Position numbers and translations under genes: made by a program. Below are positions 11,341 through 58,700 of a stretch of 64,000 nt of DNA, one piece after another. The notes under the pieces are model-generated. The model was not told the DNA's origin, did no database searches, and saw only the letters and a program-made list of their open reading frames with translations. The stretch lies in the NCBI GenBank assembly GCA_024760905.1, contig CM045745.1:8796282-8860281 (forward strand). The letters run 5' to 3'. Each line of letters starts with the position of its first letter. The stretch's first letter is position 1. Source of the DNA: Plotosus lineatus. Its lineage: Eukaryota > Chordata > Actinopteri > Siluriformes > Plotosidae.

Positions 11341-11570
11341 CAGACAGTGGCGCAGTGGTGACCACATCTGCATCACAGCCAGAAGGCCTGGGTTTAATTT
11401 TCGGACTTGGGTCTTACTGAGTGGAGTTTCCATGTTCTCCCTGAGTTGGTGTGGGTTTCCTCCCATAGTCTAAAAAACATGCACAATAAGCAGTAGGCTG
11501 TTCCAAATCACCCATTTGTGTGTGAATACTTGTGTATATGTTAGCCCTATGATGGCCCAGTCTCCCTGCA
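11270..11570 (+). repeat. Compound (GT)(AT)(AG) microsatellite leading into SINE B
   Basis: GT, AT and AG tracts run from 11,272 to 11,340. A SINE B copy starts with GACAGTGGCGCAGTGGTGAC at 11,342 and carries GGAGTTTCCATGTTCTCCC and GGTTTCCTCCCATAGTC. Confidence 0.7.
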
Positions 11571-11572
11571 AC

Positions 11573-11617
<45 letters not shown>

Positions 11618-11660
11618 CACACGTGTGTGTGTGTGTGTGTGTGTGAGAATATATATATTA

Positions 11661-13175
11661 GTCCTTCTCAAAAAATTAACATATTATGGTAAAGTTCATT
11701 ATTTTCTGTAATGTACTGATAAAAATACAATTTTCATATATTTTAGATTCATTGCACACCAACTGAAATATTTCAGGTCTTTTATTGTTTTAATTCTGAT
11801 GATTTTGGCATACAGCTCATGAAAACCCAAAATTCCTATCTCAAAAAATTTGCATATTTCATCCGACCAATTAAAAAAAAAAGTGTTTTTAATACAAAAA
11901 AAGTCAACCTTCAAATAATTATGTTCAGTTATGCATTCAATACTTGGTCGGGAATCCTTTTGCAGAAATGACTGTTTCAATGCGGCGTGGCATGGAGCCA
12001 ATCAGCCTGTGGCACTGCTGAGGTGTTACGGAGACCCAGGATGCTTCGATAGCGGCCTTAAGCTCATCCACAGTGTTGGGTCTGGTGTCTCTCAACTTTC
12101 TCTTCACAATATCCCACAGATTCTCTATGGGCTTCAGGTCAGGAGAGTTGGCAGGTCAATTGAGCCCAGTAATACCATGGTCAGTAAACCATTTAGCAGT
12201 GGTTTTGGCACTGTGAGCAGGTGCCAGGTCGTGCTGAAAAATGAAAATCTTCATCTCCATAAAGCTTTTCAGCAGATGGAAGCATGAAGTGCTCCAAAAT
12301 CTCCTGATAGCTAGCTGCATTGACCCTGCCCTTGATAAAACACAGTGGCCCAACACCAGCAGCTGACATGGCACCCCAGACCATCACTGACTGTGGCTAC
12401 TTGACACTGGACTTCAGGCATTTTGGCGTTTCCTTGTCCCCAGTCTTCCTCCAGACTCTGGCACCTTGATTTCCGAATGACATGCAAAATTTGCTTTCAT
12501 CCGAAAAAAGCATTTTGGACCACTGAGCAACAGTCCAGTGCTGCTTCTCTGTAGCCCAGGTCAGCCGCTTCTGCCGCTGTTTCTGGTTCAAAAGTGGCTT
12601 GATCTGGGGAAAGTGGCACCTGTAGCCCAGTCCACTGCTTCCACAGGTCCCCCAAGGTCTGGAATCGGCCCTTCTCCACAATCTTCCTCAGGGTCCGGTC
12701 ACCTCTTCTGGTTGTGCAGCGTTTTCTGCCACACTTTTTCCTTCCCACAGACGTCCCACTGAGGTGGCTTGACACAGCACTCTGGGAACAGCCTATTCGC
12801 TCAGAGATTTCTTTCTGTGTCTTACCCTCTTGCTTGAGGGTGTCAATGATGTCCTTCTGGACAGCAGTCAGGTCGGCAGTCTTAGCCATGATTGCGGTTT
12901 TGAGTAATGAACCAGGCTGGGAGTTTTTAAAAGCCTCAGGAATCTTTTGCAGGTGTTTAGAGTTAATTGGTTGATTCAGATGATTAGGTTAATAGCTCGT
13001 TTAGACTACCTGAACATGATATGCTAATTTTTTGAGATAGGAATTTTGGGTTTTCATGAGCTGTATGCCAAAATCATCAGTATTAAAACAATAAAAGACC
13101 TGAAATATTTCAGTTGGTGTGCAATGAATCTAAAATATATGAAAGTTTAATTTTTATCAGTACATTACAGAAAAT
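11661..13175 (-). mobile_element. Tc1/mariner transposon with long TIRs, inactivated
   Basis: On the - strand the transposase starts at 12,889 (MAKTADLTAVQ) with a helix-turn-helix (SERIGCSQSAVSSHL) and RKRCTTRRGDRTL. A frame shift near 12,630 leads to RLTWATEKQHW and LFSDESKF (first Asp about 12,500). MMVWGAMSAAG and QHDLAPAHSAK (second Asp 12,228-12,230) follow, then PDLKPIENLW (Glu 12,123-12,125). Exactly 34 codons separate the second Asp and the Glu, i.e. DD34E, the Tc1 signature. Inactivating changes are at least two frame shifts (near 12,630 and 12,250) and a TGA in GLN*PAN at about 12,154. Inverted repeats of at least 150 bases lie at about 11,690-11,850 and 13,025-13,175. The outer 30-odd bases of the right repeat are missing where a SINE abuts. 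Confidence 0.88.
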
Positions 13176-13176
13176 A

Positions 13177-13405
13177 CGACTGGGTTCCAGTGCCACTGCA
13201 GGAGAGAATCTACGGTCAATTTAGAACGGCCAATTAACCTACAGTGCATGTCTTTGGATTGCGGGAGGAAACCGGAGCACCCGGAGGAAACCCGCACAAG
13301 CACGGGGAGAACATGCAAACTCCACACAGAAACACCCAGGCCGGGAATCGAACCCAGGCCTTCTTGCTGTGAGGCGGACGTGCTAACCACTACGCCACCG
13401 TGCCA
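13177..13405 (-). repeat. SINE B, reverse
   Basis: GGATTGCGGGAGGAAACCGG, GGGAGAACATGCAAACTCC, GGGAATCGAACCCAGG (B box complement) and CTAACCACTACGCCACCGTG (A box complement) give an almost consensus copy cut into the Tc1 right end. Confidence 0.85.
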
Positions 13406-13639
13406 TATATATATATATATATATATAATATATCCATATATATATATATATATCCATTGGAATATAATATATTATATAATATATATATAATAAAAGGACA
13501 GGACAAAGACTTTCTATTGATACTTTTTTTATATATATATATATATATATATAAAAAAGTATCAATAGAAAGTCTTTGTCCTGTCCTTTTATTTGCTCTA
13601 CGAAAAAGTATTGAACACTGCTACGGAAGGATCTACTCA

Positions 13640-13711
<72 letters not shown>

Positions 13712-13715
13712 GGAA
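13406..13715. repeat. (AT)/(GT) tracts around a perfect palindrome
   Basis: AT tracts lie at 13,406-13,490 and 13,646-13,675, and a (GT)18 tract at 13,675-13,710. Between them the 41-base arm at 13,489-13,529 is repeated exactly inverted at 13,552-13,592, with an AT-only loop. Confidence 0.85.
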
Positions 13716-13840
13716 CAGTATCAAAATAAACACTGTGATTATTTGTAAAAAAAAAAAAAAAAAGAAAACATTGACCTGGAACAGAATAAAAAAATAATAT
13801 TTTGCTAATTCCGGATAAATAACTAAGAGGCCAAATGCTT

Positions 13841-13862
13841 TGCATTGTGGGAGTTTTAGTTG
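13841..13862 (-). promoter_or_regulatory. ZNF143/THAP11-type promoter motif
   Basis: GCATTGTGGGAGTTTTAG read on the other strand is close to the ACTACAAYTCCCAGMATGC element bound by ZNF143 and THAP11/HCF-1 at vertebrate CpG promoters. It lies about 550 bases upstream of the zfta start codon, at the edge of the CpG-rich region. Assignment is by motif resemblance. Confidence 0.4.
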
Positions 13863-13959
13863 TTGTTGAATTGAGGTGTAGGAAATAAGAGAGAAATGGC
13901 TGCAGATGAAACCGTGTATTGTTGCTATGCTTGCGACTGCAGCTGAGTGGCCCCCATAC

Positions 13960-14396
13960 GGAAACCACGTGACTGTGTACTGTCTCTTTAAATTTACCCA
14001 GGAGCCCCTTAAGGAGCCCCAGGGGCCCCTAAGCTCGGCTCTCCACCCTGAAGACGAGCAGATCCACTGAGAAACACAACACACCTGGCAGCGACAAGAG
14101 CATATCTGATGAGTATTTCAGAAAGTGCGCCGACGGGGCTGAAAGCGCGCGCGAGCTGAAACTCGCGTGGACGTGGAAAAGTTGAGTGAAGTTGATCGGC
14201 GCGCGCGCGCGCGCGCGCAGCGCATGTAGGGAGCAGAGAGCGAAACAGCGCGCACTTACACTGCCGGGGCGAATGCGTCTTCCTGCGGGCTGCTTTTTAC
14301 AACTGATCCGCGAGCGGCCTCTCCGAAATGCCGCGCTCGTGACAGCGGCGGGTCGCGTGGAGCTTTGATCTGGGTCGCTTTGAACCTCACGGAGCC
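13960..14396 (+). promoter_or_regulatory. zfta: zfta CpG-island promoter and 5'UTR
   Basis: CpG density rises sharply here, including an 18-base alternating GC run near 14,201-14,218, against a CpG-poor background. The ATG at 14,397 follows in good context (GAGCCATGG). No TATA box is evident near the start, so a dispersed CpG-type start site is likely. The exact start cannot be fixed from sequence. Confidence 0.65.
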
Positions 14397-33021
<18,625 letters not shown>

Positions 33022-33792
33022 CGAACAGTACGGGAGGGAGGGAGGGAGGGTGGAGGGGGATGGCATGCTTTCTTGCACTCAGGAAAAAGACCGCTGGAAC
33101 AAGCCAAAAAAAAAAAAAAATTAAAAAATTTAAAAAATCCAATCTCCATAGCTTTTTAGTTGGAATGTATGCTTGATACATGTTTTGTGCACTTTTTATT
33201 TGTTTTGATTTCACAACGTTGTTTCTGTTATTAATCAGTAATATGCTTGGAGGTGGACGAATGTTAATATTTTTTCCCTATAGAGTGATGTCACTGGCTT
33301 GAAAAAGAATGAAGGACAGATTTATTCCCCGTAAGCACCTTTTCATGCACCTGTATTTGTACAGTGCTGTCTTTGGTGAGATGTATTGAATGTTGCAGAT
33401 TGCAGGGTTGAAAGAACCACAGGGATCCATTTGCATTGGGTCAGCAATGCAGTCGGTGCCACATTCAGCACTTGACAAAGCACTTGGTATCGGTGCCAAG
33501 GGAACCGTTATAAAGCATGACTGCTAGAGCAGCACCTTGTAAAGCACACACTATAGTATAGGGGCTTGTTGCAAAAATAGTTTAAATGGTGATTCAAGCA
33601 TAAAATTTGGTACAGATGATATCACCACTTTATAAAATACATTAGCCATCAATTTTTCTTAAACGGCCACTTTCTTGCCAATGAAAAAAGACTATTAAGT
33701 TTAGTTTTCAATACACAGAGCTTGACTGAAAGATCCTCATTATAAATGTAGGTACACAGGATGGAATTTGTTTTTTGTTTTTTCTTCTATTA
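33022..33792 (+). other. zfta: zfta 3'UTR and flank
   Basis: Unique A/T-rich sequence after the stop with a GGGA-rich start. ATTAAA occurs near 33,119, but no strong polyadenylation site stands out, so the transcript end is not fixed. Confidence 0.5.
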
Positions 33793-34256
33793 CAGGGATC
33801 CCTCACTTTCCGTGGTTAATTGGGACCGAGATCCGCACGCGACCACCGAATTCTGCGAAGTAGGATCATCCCTCCCCCCCAATCCCCCGCCCACCTGACT
33901 GACGTATACGTACGTGTATATGTGAATATAATAGCAATAAATACATATTCAATGCTATAAATGCTTATAATACCAATTAAACATTAAAAAATAATGCGTA
34001 CGATGTAAATAAAATATAAATACACATACATACAGACTCGCGCGCAGATGCGCACCTCACATAAAAATATAAGTACTGTAGTTTTGATGGGAGGTTTTGG
34101 GGTGTTTTTGTTTGTGTGGGTTGTTTTGCATTAAAAAAAAAAAAAGTCCTATTCTTCCTTAATTTCCTTATTTTTTATTCTATGAATATTTTTAGGAAAA
34201 ACTCGTGATGCACTGAAGCCGCATGAATTGAAGCGCGAAGTAGCGAGGGATCCCTG
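33793..34256 (+). mobile_element. TACAGGGATCC MITE, complete
   Basis: Flanked by TA on both sides; left CAGGGATCCCTCACTTTCCG, right AAGTAGCGAGGGATCCCTG. About 464 bases, with all family blocks in order and no ORF. Confidence 0.85.
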
Positions 34257-34499
34257 TATATCTACACCACAGACATTTCTCAGTTGTTTCCGTTCAGTTT
34301 TTATAAAGTTGGTGTTTTGACATAATATAAGTTGCCTGATTACTTGTTGTAATTTCTTTTTTTTTTTTTTTTTTTTTTTGAGTTAAGATGGATTTCTGTC
34401 CTAGTACAGCATTGTCTCATCTGTTCTATAACAAAGTATTATAAGAAAGCGAATTTTGAAAATAATTAAACAGAATACACCAGCGCTTTGTGAAATTGA

Positions 34500-34862
34500 A
34501 TATGTATTCATTCATTCATTTTCTAAGCAGCTTCATCCTAATTAGGGTTGCAGGGAGGCTGATGCCCGTGTCAGTTGACCCCGCTAGAAGGCGGGGTTCA
34601 CCCTGGACAGTTCACCAGGCCATCGCACGGCCAACACTCACACAACCATTCACATGCACACCTAGTGGTGATTTGGAGCAGCCAGTTAGCCTACTGTGCT
34701 TGTTTTTTGGACTGTGGGAGGAAACCGGAATACCCGGAAGAAACGCACGCACGGACAGGGAGAACATGCAAACTCCACACAGAAACGCCCCGAGCTGGGA
34801 ATCGGACCCAGGCCCTCTTGCTGTGAGGTTGAACATACTGATCATTATGCCACCGCGCTACG
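34500..34862 (-). repeat. SINE B, reverse
   Basis: CATTCATTTTCTAAGCAGC (tail), GTGGGAGGAAACCGGAATAC, GCAAACTCCACACAGAAACG and CATTATGCCACCGCGC (head). Confidence 0.8.
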
Positions 34863-34893
34863 TGAAATTGAATATCTTGATAAAATAGTAATA

Positions 34894-35338
34894 CAGTGAT
34901 CCCTCACTTTCCGCGGTTAATTGGGACCGAGATCCCCCGGTGCTCGCCGAATTCCGCAAAGTAGGATCAACCTCCCGACTGACGTTTACGTACATGTATA
35001 TGTGTATATAATATCAATAAATACATATTCAACGCTATAAATTCTTATAATAACAATTTATTCATGTATACACGTTAAAAAATAATGCATATTAATATAA
35101 ATGCACACGCATAGACACACGCGTGAGCGCACACAGATGCACACGTCACATAAAAATTTAAGTCGTTTTGATGGGAGGTTTTGGGTTTTTTTGCTGAATC
35201 GGCCTTGTTTTGCGGCATTTTTCTTAACTTTTCCCCTAATTCTTCGTTAATTTCCGTAATTTTTCAATGAATGTTTTTATAAATCCGCGATGCACTGAAG
35301 CAGCATGAATTGAAGTATTAAGTAGCGAGGGATCCCTG
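34894..35338 (+). mobile_element. TACAGGGATCC MITE, complete
   Basis: TA at both edges. CAGTGATCCCTCACTTTCCG to TTAAGTAGCGAGGGATCCCTG. It differs from the copy at 33,793 by scattered changes, so they are separate insertions. Confidence 0.85.
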
Positions 35339-35339
35339 T

Positions 35340-36244
35340 ACATTTCTCAGTTCTTCCATGATGAAAAAAATATCATCAAATAACAAAAATAATGTAATTC
35401 AAATTTATATTCACTCGGCTAAGCCAGTGTTGAACGCCAGAGAGTCATCTAGCGAGACATGTAGCGCGTTAAGTACAAACGGAAATTGAAATATAACACA
35501 CTGACAAAGATACGATTTAAAGAAATGAGTAATTTCCTGGAGAAGATTGTTCTAGATTACACACTCACCAGATTTCCTGCTTGCATCACAAAATGAACTA
35601 TTGCGTTGCTTTTCAGCACTAAGCAGCTCCATTATGTGTACAGTGTACAGTTCTGTACTTTTTGTTGTTGTTGTTGTTATTATTATTATTTTTTTTTTTA
35701 AGTTCTGCATTATTAATGAATATTACACAGAAAAAGAAAAACATTAGCAGAGTACTACCTACTGGTTGGTCGGAATTTTCCTGAAGATCATTTAGGTCAG
35801 ACATTATGGGACACAAGTCCATGTCTCAGGGAGTGAGTGAGTGAGTGTGTGTGTGTGTGTAAGTGTGTGAGGTTGGGACTGTCAATCTATCCTGTAAATT
35901 TATCTATTAAATGACTTGACCACTGACTATAATCTAACTGATGCAATTACATTTTCTATAAACGGATTGAAATGATGCAATTTGAGTGGTCTGATGTAAC
36001 GAAGTGAAAGGAAAGATGTGTTTTTGTTTTTAAAGTAATGTGGAAGTTGTGAAAGGGTAAAATGACTGATGCGGTTTTCTTTAAGCACTTACCTTCTGTT
36101 TGTTTTGGGGGTTTTTTTTTCTGTCAATGATGGTGATGTTCAAATTATAATATTCATATATCAAAGGTTTTCTCTGATTCATCATCTCATCACATTATAT
36201 TATGAACATAAGACCCGACGAAGCCTGTCAGTGTTTCATTTGCA
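35340..36244. other. No gene seen
   Basis: Intergenic A/T-rich DNA. There is a (TTG)/(TTA) tract at 35,661-35,690 and a short GAGT/GT repeat at 35,831-35,860. Confidence 0.5.
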
Positions 36245-37045
36245 CCATGCTAGCATTTATCCATCCATTGGCCAAACCTCTAATCTTATTAGGCTCATGG
36301 GGAGATTAGAGCCTATTTTAGCCAGCTTTGGGTGACGGTGAGGTGCACCCTGAACAACCCACCAATGCATTATGGTGCCATCAGTCACATACCCATTCAC
36401 ACGTACCAACCTCAGAGCAAATGGGAACAGCCGGTCAGCCGACCGTCTTTGAAGCGTGGGAGGAACCAGACGGAGAACATGCAAAGTCCACACCTGGACA
36501 CCCCTTGTAAAGGTCAGTGTTCAAACCAGAGACCTCCTGCTAACCAATATGCCGGTGTTTATGTGTACAAATAATGAGGAGGGAGGGGAAGATTGGTGGT
36601 GGTGGTGGTGGTAGTGGTGTGGGGGGGGGACGCTAAAAACAATTGCATACCCTGAATGTGGGGGTTTTGGCCATTGTTTTCAGAGAATATGAATGATGAT
36701 GCAAAGTCTTTTCTTCGCCTATGATTAATGGTTGCACAAAGCCATTTACTACTTGTCTATTCATGATCAGTAGATCCAGCTCACTGTAAAACGGGCCTGG
36801 GTTCGAGTCCCGTGCTCAGGTGTTTCTGGATCGAGGTTCCACGTTCTCTCACTTCTCCTGGTACTCGTTTATTCCACAGTCCGAGTGAGATACATCCAAA
36901 GCTGATTGGCTGTTCAAGATTGGCCCTAGGTGTGGTTGTGTGTGATGATCTGGTGAGCTGTTCAGGGTGTACCCTGCCTTTGCTTATTGTGGGCTGCGTG
37001 GTAGGATTAACCCGTTTGGAAAACGAGCGAATGAAGCTTATCTGG
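36245..37045. repeat. Two SINE B relics and a (GGT)n tract
   Basis: A reverse copy (36,245-36,560, with AGCGTGGGAGGAACCAGACG) and a forward copy (36,785-37,045, with GGGCCTGGGTTCGAGTCCC) flank a GGT-rich run at 36,594-36,630. Confidence 0.6.
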
Positions 37046-37147
37046 TCAATTTACTAAAAAAAAAAAAAAAAAAAAAAAAACAATTTTTTTTAAAATTATA
37101 AAAATAAGTCTGTACTGAAACATTAACAGAGCCATTTTTAAAATGTT

Positions 37148-37455
37148 TTTATTAATTTCAAGTTGACAATTACATGTACCACCCCCCCCCCCATTTTGTT
37201 TCACCAAAGCTCCCAGATTAACTTAAATCACTGATATGAAACAGAACATGGATATTAGTCACCACATGTAGACTCAAAAGCCCAAAAAAAAAAAAAAAAA
37301 GGCAATTGCAATTCCCTCCGCGAGAGAGAGAGAGAGAGAGAGAGCGCGCGCGCAAACATGCTGACAGTATAGGATTAAATTTTTAAAAAATCTGCATGTA
37401 CGAAACAAAGATAGATAAGACATTGGCTATATAGAATGAAACAAAGATTTGCACC

Positions 37456-37491
<36 letters not shown>

Positions 37492-38353
37492 TGGGAAAAG
37501 AAGCAATTTTCAAACTTTGGAAAAAGGAAAAGAAAGAAAAAAATTTTTTTTTTTTCATGCATCACCACAACCATGACTTACACAATGCATGTTAGTTCAG
37601 CAACACGAGGACACGGGTACAAACAATGCACACTTGCGCCTGTTGATGAGAACTGTATCTGGGTGTGCTGTTTGCATGCAAACACAAAAGAACCCTTAAA
37701 AAGACCTAAACATTCAGGACCCTGATTCAGAGACGACAGTCGAGCTTTAAGGGCGGTACTGGGTTTCGTACATCAAATGCTAAATTCAGTGAACTAAACG
37801 TTCATGAAACGATCCACATGAAGCACATTTGCGCACAGTACTGTTCCAACATGAACACGCGAGGGCTGCATGCGCCAGTCAGAATTCTGAATAAATATTA
37901 ATACGAAACATTCAGCAGTTGGTAGACCTGTGTAGTAGTAACGCTAAATCCGGCGCTCGTTTTGTATGTTGGTTCAGTAATAAATACAATTGTACATTTG
38001 ACACTGAAGCCTAAAGATATGAACGTTTCCAGGAACATTTAAAGCAAGACCAGGTCGAATATTCGATGGCAGATATAGAGCAGGCAATAAGCAAAAGTGC
38101 ATCGAGTTCTCGCCTCTTATAATTAAATCCCTTATCGATGTGAACGGCGCCATATTACTCGTGTACTAATAATTCTACTGTAACAGCAAAATGTTCATGT
38201 AAAACCAATGCAATTAACAAGAACGTGTTAGATTAATTAAACAAAAACATTTCATATAGCGATTCAAAACCACCTACACATAGTGTCATTACTGCAGGTG
38301 TGAACGCTTATCCGAGGCCACATCTGTCAGAAGGCTGATCTCAGAACAGCGCC

Positions 38354-38392
<39 letters not shown>

Positions 38393-39447
38393 TTGCGTTT
38401 ATATAGGGTGACAACACTAATCACACTTCTTCCTCGTTCTCCTCGGAGCAGTAACAGGCTGCACCATCACGTCTGCCATCCTGAAGCTCTGACGGATCTG
38501 TACATACAAATCACTCAAGCAGAAGATTAATACGACTCGCATTAACATGCCAACCCAGGAAGTCAAGAACAGCTACCCTACATGTGACCTAATAATCATG
38601 AACACATTTATATGTGAAGGAGTCTTAAACAAATGGCAGAAGATATTTGACATTAAATATAAAAAGCAATGCAAACTATTTCTTCACAGCAAAGAGCTTG
38701 TTGTAGTCTTATTATGTATACATACACAATTTATTAAAAAAAAAAAAAAAAAAAAATATTGAACAGGAAAGCGAACTAGAGCGAATCGTTCCAGCTGGTG
38801 CAGTGTCCATATCCTAATCGAACTATATACGCAAGCCTAGTAACAGTGTCACTGATTCATTAAAGGAGAAAACAGAAAAGGAGGAGGGAAAAAAAAAAAA
38901 AAAAAAAAAAAAAATTCAGTGGATGTCTTTCTGGTGGATGTTTATTCAAAACATCAATCCTGGTTTCTTATACTTTCAGCCATCCGTCTTCATGTAACAT
39001 TCTGAAAAGATGAATTCAGTGGGTGTTACTTTGAAGTACAGACATTTGTTTCCGAATCATATCCTTGTCTTTATTTCACCGACTCATAAGGACACTCCAA
39101 AAACCAGGTCACAGATTCAATCTAGTTCACACACACACACACACACACACACACCCTGACCAAAGTTGCGTGCCATAAATGGACATTCAGTTGGGGCAAT
39201 TACACCACTTCCCACATTTGAGTCACCAGCTTTAGTAAGCGTCTTCACCGAGCGAATTCCCTAATGCTCATAATTAAGCTTCAGAGTTAACATTGAAGAA
39301 TATTGAGAAGCTTCAGAGATTTTAAAAGCTGGTTCAGTGCACATGGCTGGTAAGAGGTTTATAAGGACGAGGTTAAACTGGGGAGGGGGTGGAAGCTAGA
39401 GATACATTGGATTCTGGAGGTGTTCATGAAGAGATCGGAGAGGTGCA
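37148..39447 (-). other. rtn3: rtn3 3'UTR
   Basis: Downstream of the rtn3 stop this 2.3-kb stretch has no SINE, MITE or transposon copies, unlike its flanks, which fits selection on a UTR. AATAAA signals on the - strand lie at 38,941-38,946 and 37,148-37,153; the latter is taken as the distal end. Several long T runs (sense strand) and a (CA)n tract at 39,129-39,154 are present. Confidence 0.5.
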
Positions 39448-55706
<16,259 letters not shown>

Positions 55707-55756
55707 CTGCATCCATTAAACAAGTAAGGAGGAAGAAAGGGAAAAGTGGGGAGGAA

Positions 55757-55797
<41 letters not shown>

Positions 55798-58700
55798 AGG
55801 CACACTATTTTTTATATAGATATGCTAAAGTGAAGGGCCATACTTTTAAGCTCATTTTTAATACAAACGGTTCACCTAAACATAATTTTAATTTGAGTCA
55901 AGTGTTTTAAAAATGGACCTGACCAATGAAATTATTTTGAGCCAAAGGCGGGCCCCAAAGACTTTAGCAATCAGCAGACTTAATACGGCATTCCCAGGAT
56001 GTTTAGCATCCCTTTTGGTGCAGCTGAAGCAGTCATGCATTGCAACGTTTAATGGATCGCCTTCATTCTTTGCATGCCAGTTGAAAAACTTTCAACATGC
56101 TTTGAGAATCTAAACAGCACAAAATGGAAGATGCTTGCTTTACAAAGTGGAGATTAAACAGTTTAAAATTTTACAAAATGTTTCCTTTCATATAATATAT
56201 GAAATAATTATCATCACTCATTAATATTGCTTACACTGAGCAAACTGTACTTTGTTTAAAGTTTATAAAATAATGCGGTCCTACCACACAAATAAAAAAT
56301 TTGAAATCCTAAATAATGTGTGTATACAATGGTGTACAAGATATCAGAACCACCACAGGTCCATGCCAATTCCAAAACAGGTAAAACTGTTCGGTAAATG
56401 CAACCTCTGCTGTTATAATAATTTCCTCAACATAAAAGCCATCATGACTCCTTTATTAATCCAAAAATGGCGGTGCAGACGAGACAAAATACTTAATGAA
56501 ATTACTAAATGGTAACTATTGAGAATTCTTATCCTAATTTGTGGTAAGATACTACATGCATAAGCAGGAATGTTGTGCTGGCAGCCTTAGCCATGAAGAG
56601 AATAGCCTGATGCTGGCCTTGTGGTCGATCCCTTCCCTGTGTCACTCCACCTGCAGTACCAGTAAAGCTGGAAGGGAGGCGCCTCCGTGTACAGTCAGCG
56701 GCCGAGGAGGAACGTCAAGGACGGGATCCCTTCGGGAGACCAACCTGATCCATTTTTAGTATTCTGCTCTGATATAAAGTGAACTTGAACCTTTGCAGGT
56801 TAAAATTATATGGCAAGCTTGGGATTATCCCAGACCCACGGCAACGTTGTTCTAATAAATGCCTGCTGCTGAGAGACTGAGAACGAGCACATTTCATCCA
56901 GCTGTGAGGGAACTGCTTTACTGTTTGTAGCCAGTATTGGATATAGGAGGAATGATGATTATTACAAGAAAATAGAAGTATATTTGACCTTCAGTGTTGA
57001 AACCAACAATGAATAGTGAATAATAAATAATGACAGTACTCAAGAATGGGTATAAAATTAGACTATTAAAATCAAAATGGCAGCCAATAGTGGGAAATGG
57101 CTATTTATCCTTAATTCTAACACGCAGGGCTTAGGGAACTGGGGGACCAGTAGGAGGTCAAATTAAGGCCCATTTATACGGTTATGATCATTTGTGTGAT
57201 TTTTGGAAATCTTGTGGATGCATACAGAACAGGGCAGAGCAGGAGCAATGGCATGGGGTTTGTAGAAAACAGATCAAGAGTCACAACAAAGAACTTAAAC
57301 ATTTAATAGAAAACATCTGGAAGGAGATTGGATTTGAAGTAAACAGGAGTTAAATGGTGGCGAAGTTTGTCACTATGTTTGTTGTTGTCGGAAACAGTGG
57401 TCTCTGATCTGCCCTCTAGTGGATGTATTACTTTTCGTTGAATGCCAAGGTAAATGATGTATAGAAGTATGTGGACGGCGTGAGTGAAAACATTTAAAAA
57501 CTGATGTTTTTTGTTTTGTAGGAGCATAAATGAGCCTTGAGTGCTTTTGAAGTTGCTACAGATGAGAATGTCAACTGTACCAAGCAAGCAAGAAAAGTTT
57601 AATTGAATGTTCATTTTAATTTACAATTCGTCCAAATTTAATGAGCAGCAATATGAACAAGAGGATACGCCCATTCACCGCAGTCATGGCATACAAGTGG
57701 TTGGATCTAATCATTACTCTGAAGGAGCCATTGTTTCATTCATGAGAGCCAGTTACATTCCTGTCCTCTGCTTCATTTTATTGTAAAATTAGGTGGAGTA
57801 CTCACAGGTTAACTTTGATGACCTACTCTGGTATGTCTACCATGTCAGGAGGGTGGCACTAGAGAGAGGGATTGAGTGCACCATAGCGGCAGCTGAGCAA
57901 GTGATGGCATTCTTAGTAGTGATGAAGAAAAAATATTTAGAGGAAAGATGGGGGGAAAAAAAAAACTATATATAGAAAAGCAGGCCAGCAGCAGAAGAAA
58001 ACTATACACTTGCCTTGAGAAGACTGAATGAGAGATACAGGTGAAGAGGAAAAAAAGGAATCTGAAAAAATAAGGAGGGCAGAAGAATGAGAGAAAAAGA
58101 GTCAAAATCCTTCTTAAACTCTACAAATAAAAAAGGATAATAGTGCAGTGCGTAAATACAAGCCCTCTTACCTGTCACATGCGATTACATTCAGAACATT
58201 GAAATCAAATTTAACAAATAAAAAAAAAAAAATTTAAATAATAAAATAAAGTCAGTGTGGGTTTCGGAGTACTGTTATACTGCTGTAGATAAGCTTAAAC
58301 AATAATACCAAAGTAAATCTACCTATAAAGTTGCCCCGTTACAAGAGAACATACTGATAACTTTCTCCACAAATCATTAACTAATGCTGAGGAAAAACCT
58401 GCATGTTCTCTGCAGTTTCCAACATTTGACCCAAACTACACAGAGAGGAAAAACAAAACAACACACAATGCCTCATGGGCATGAGTTATGTAACCTTCTG
58501 TATGAAACAACTCCATTTTCTGACTATACTTCAGAAACTGTGATCTCGAACAGCACTGCAGATATCAGGCCCACAATTTAAAATAAATAAATAAATACAT
58601 TTTGAAACCAGAAAGCAAAGCCTTTATGATTTGTGGAGCCTCCATCTTGAAAACCCTGAAGAGTTCAAGTTAAGACACGAGTTGAGCTTCTGACAGCAAC

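Noticed and set aside
13383..14084. 233-codon frame on the - strand across 13.4-14.1 kb
   Set aside because: It runs through (AT)n, (GT)n and poly(T) tracts read as Tyr-Ile and Thr-His repeats, and lies over the zfta promoter.
38467..38497. Possible alternative last exon of rtn3 within the presumed 3'UTR (TGTACAG|ATCCGTC on the - strand)
   Set aside because: Spliced in the correct phase it adds only SVRASGWQT before a stop. The acceptor lacks a pyrimidine tract, and the exon at 39,448-39,496 gives the conserved reticulon ending.
56560..56900. GC-richer block as rtn3 first exon
   Set aside because: No open frame with a start and phase-1 donor on the - strand.
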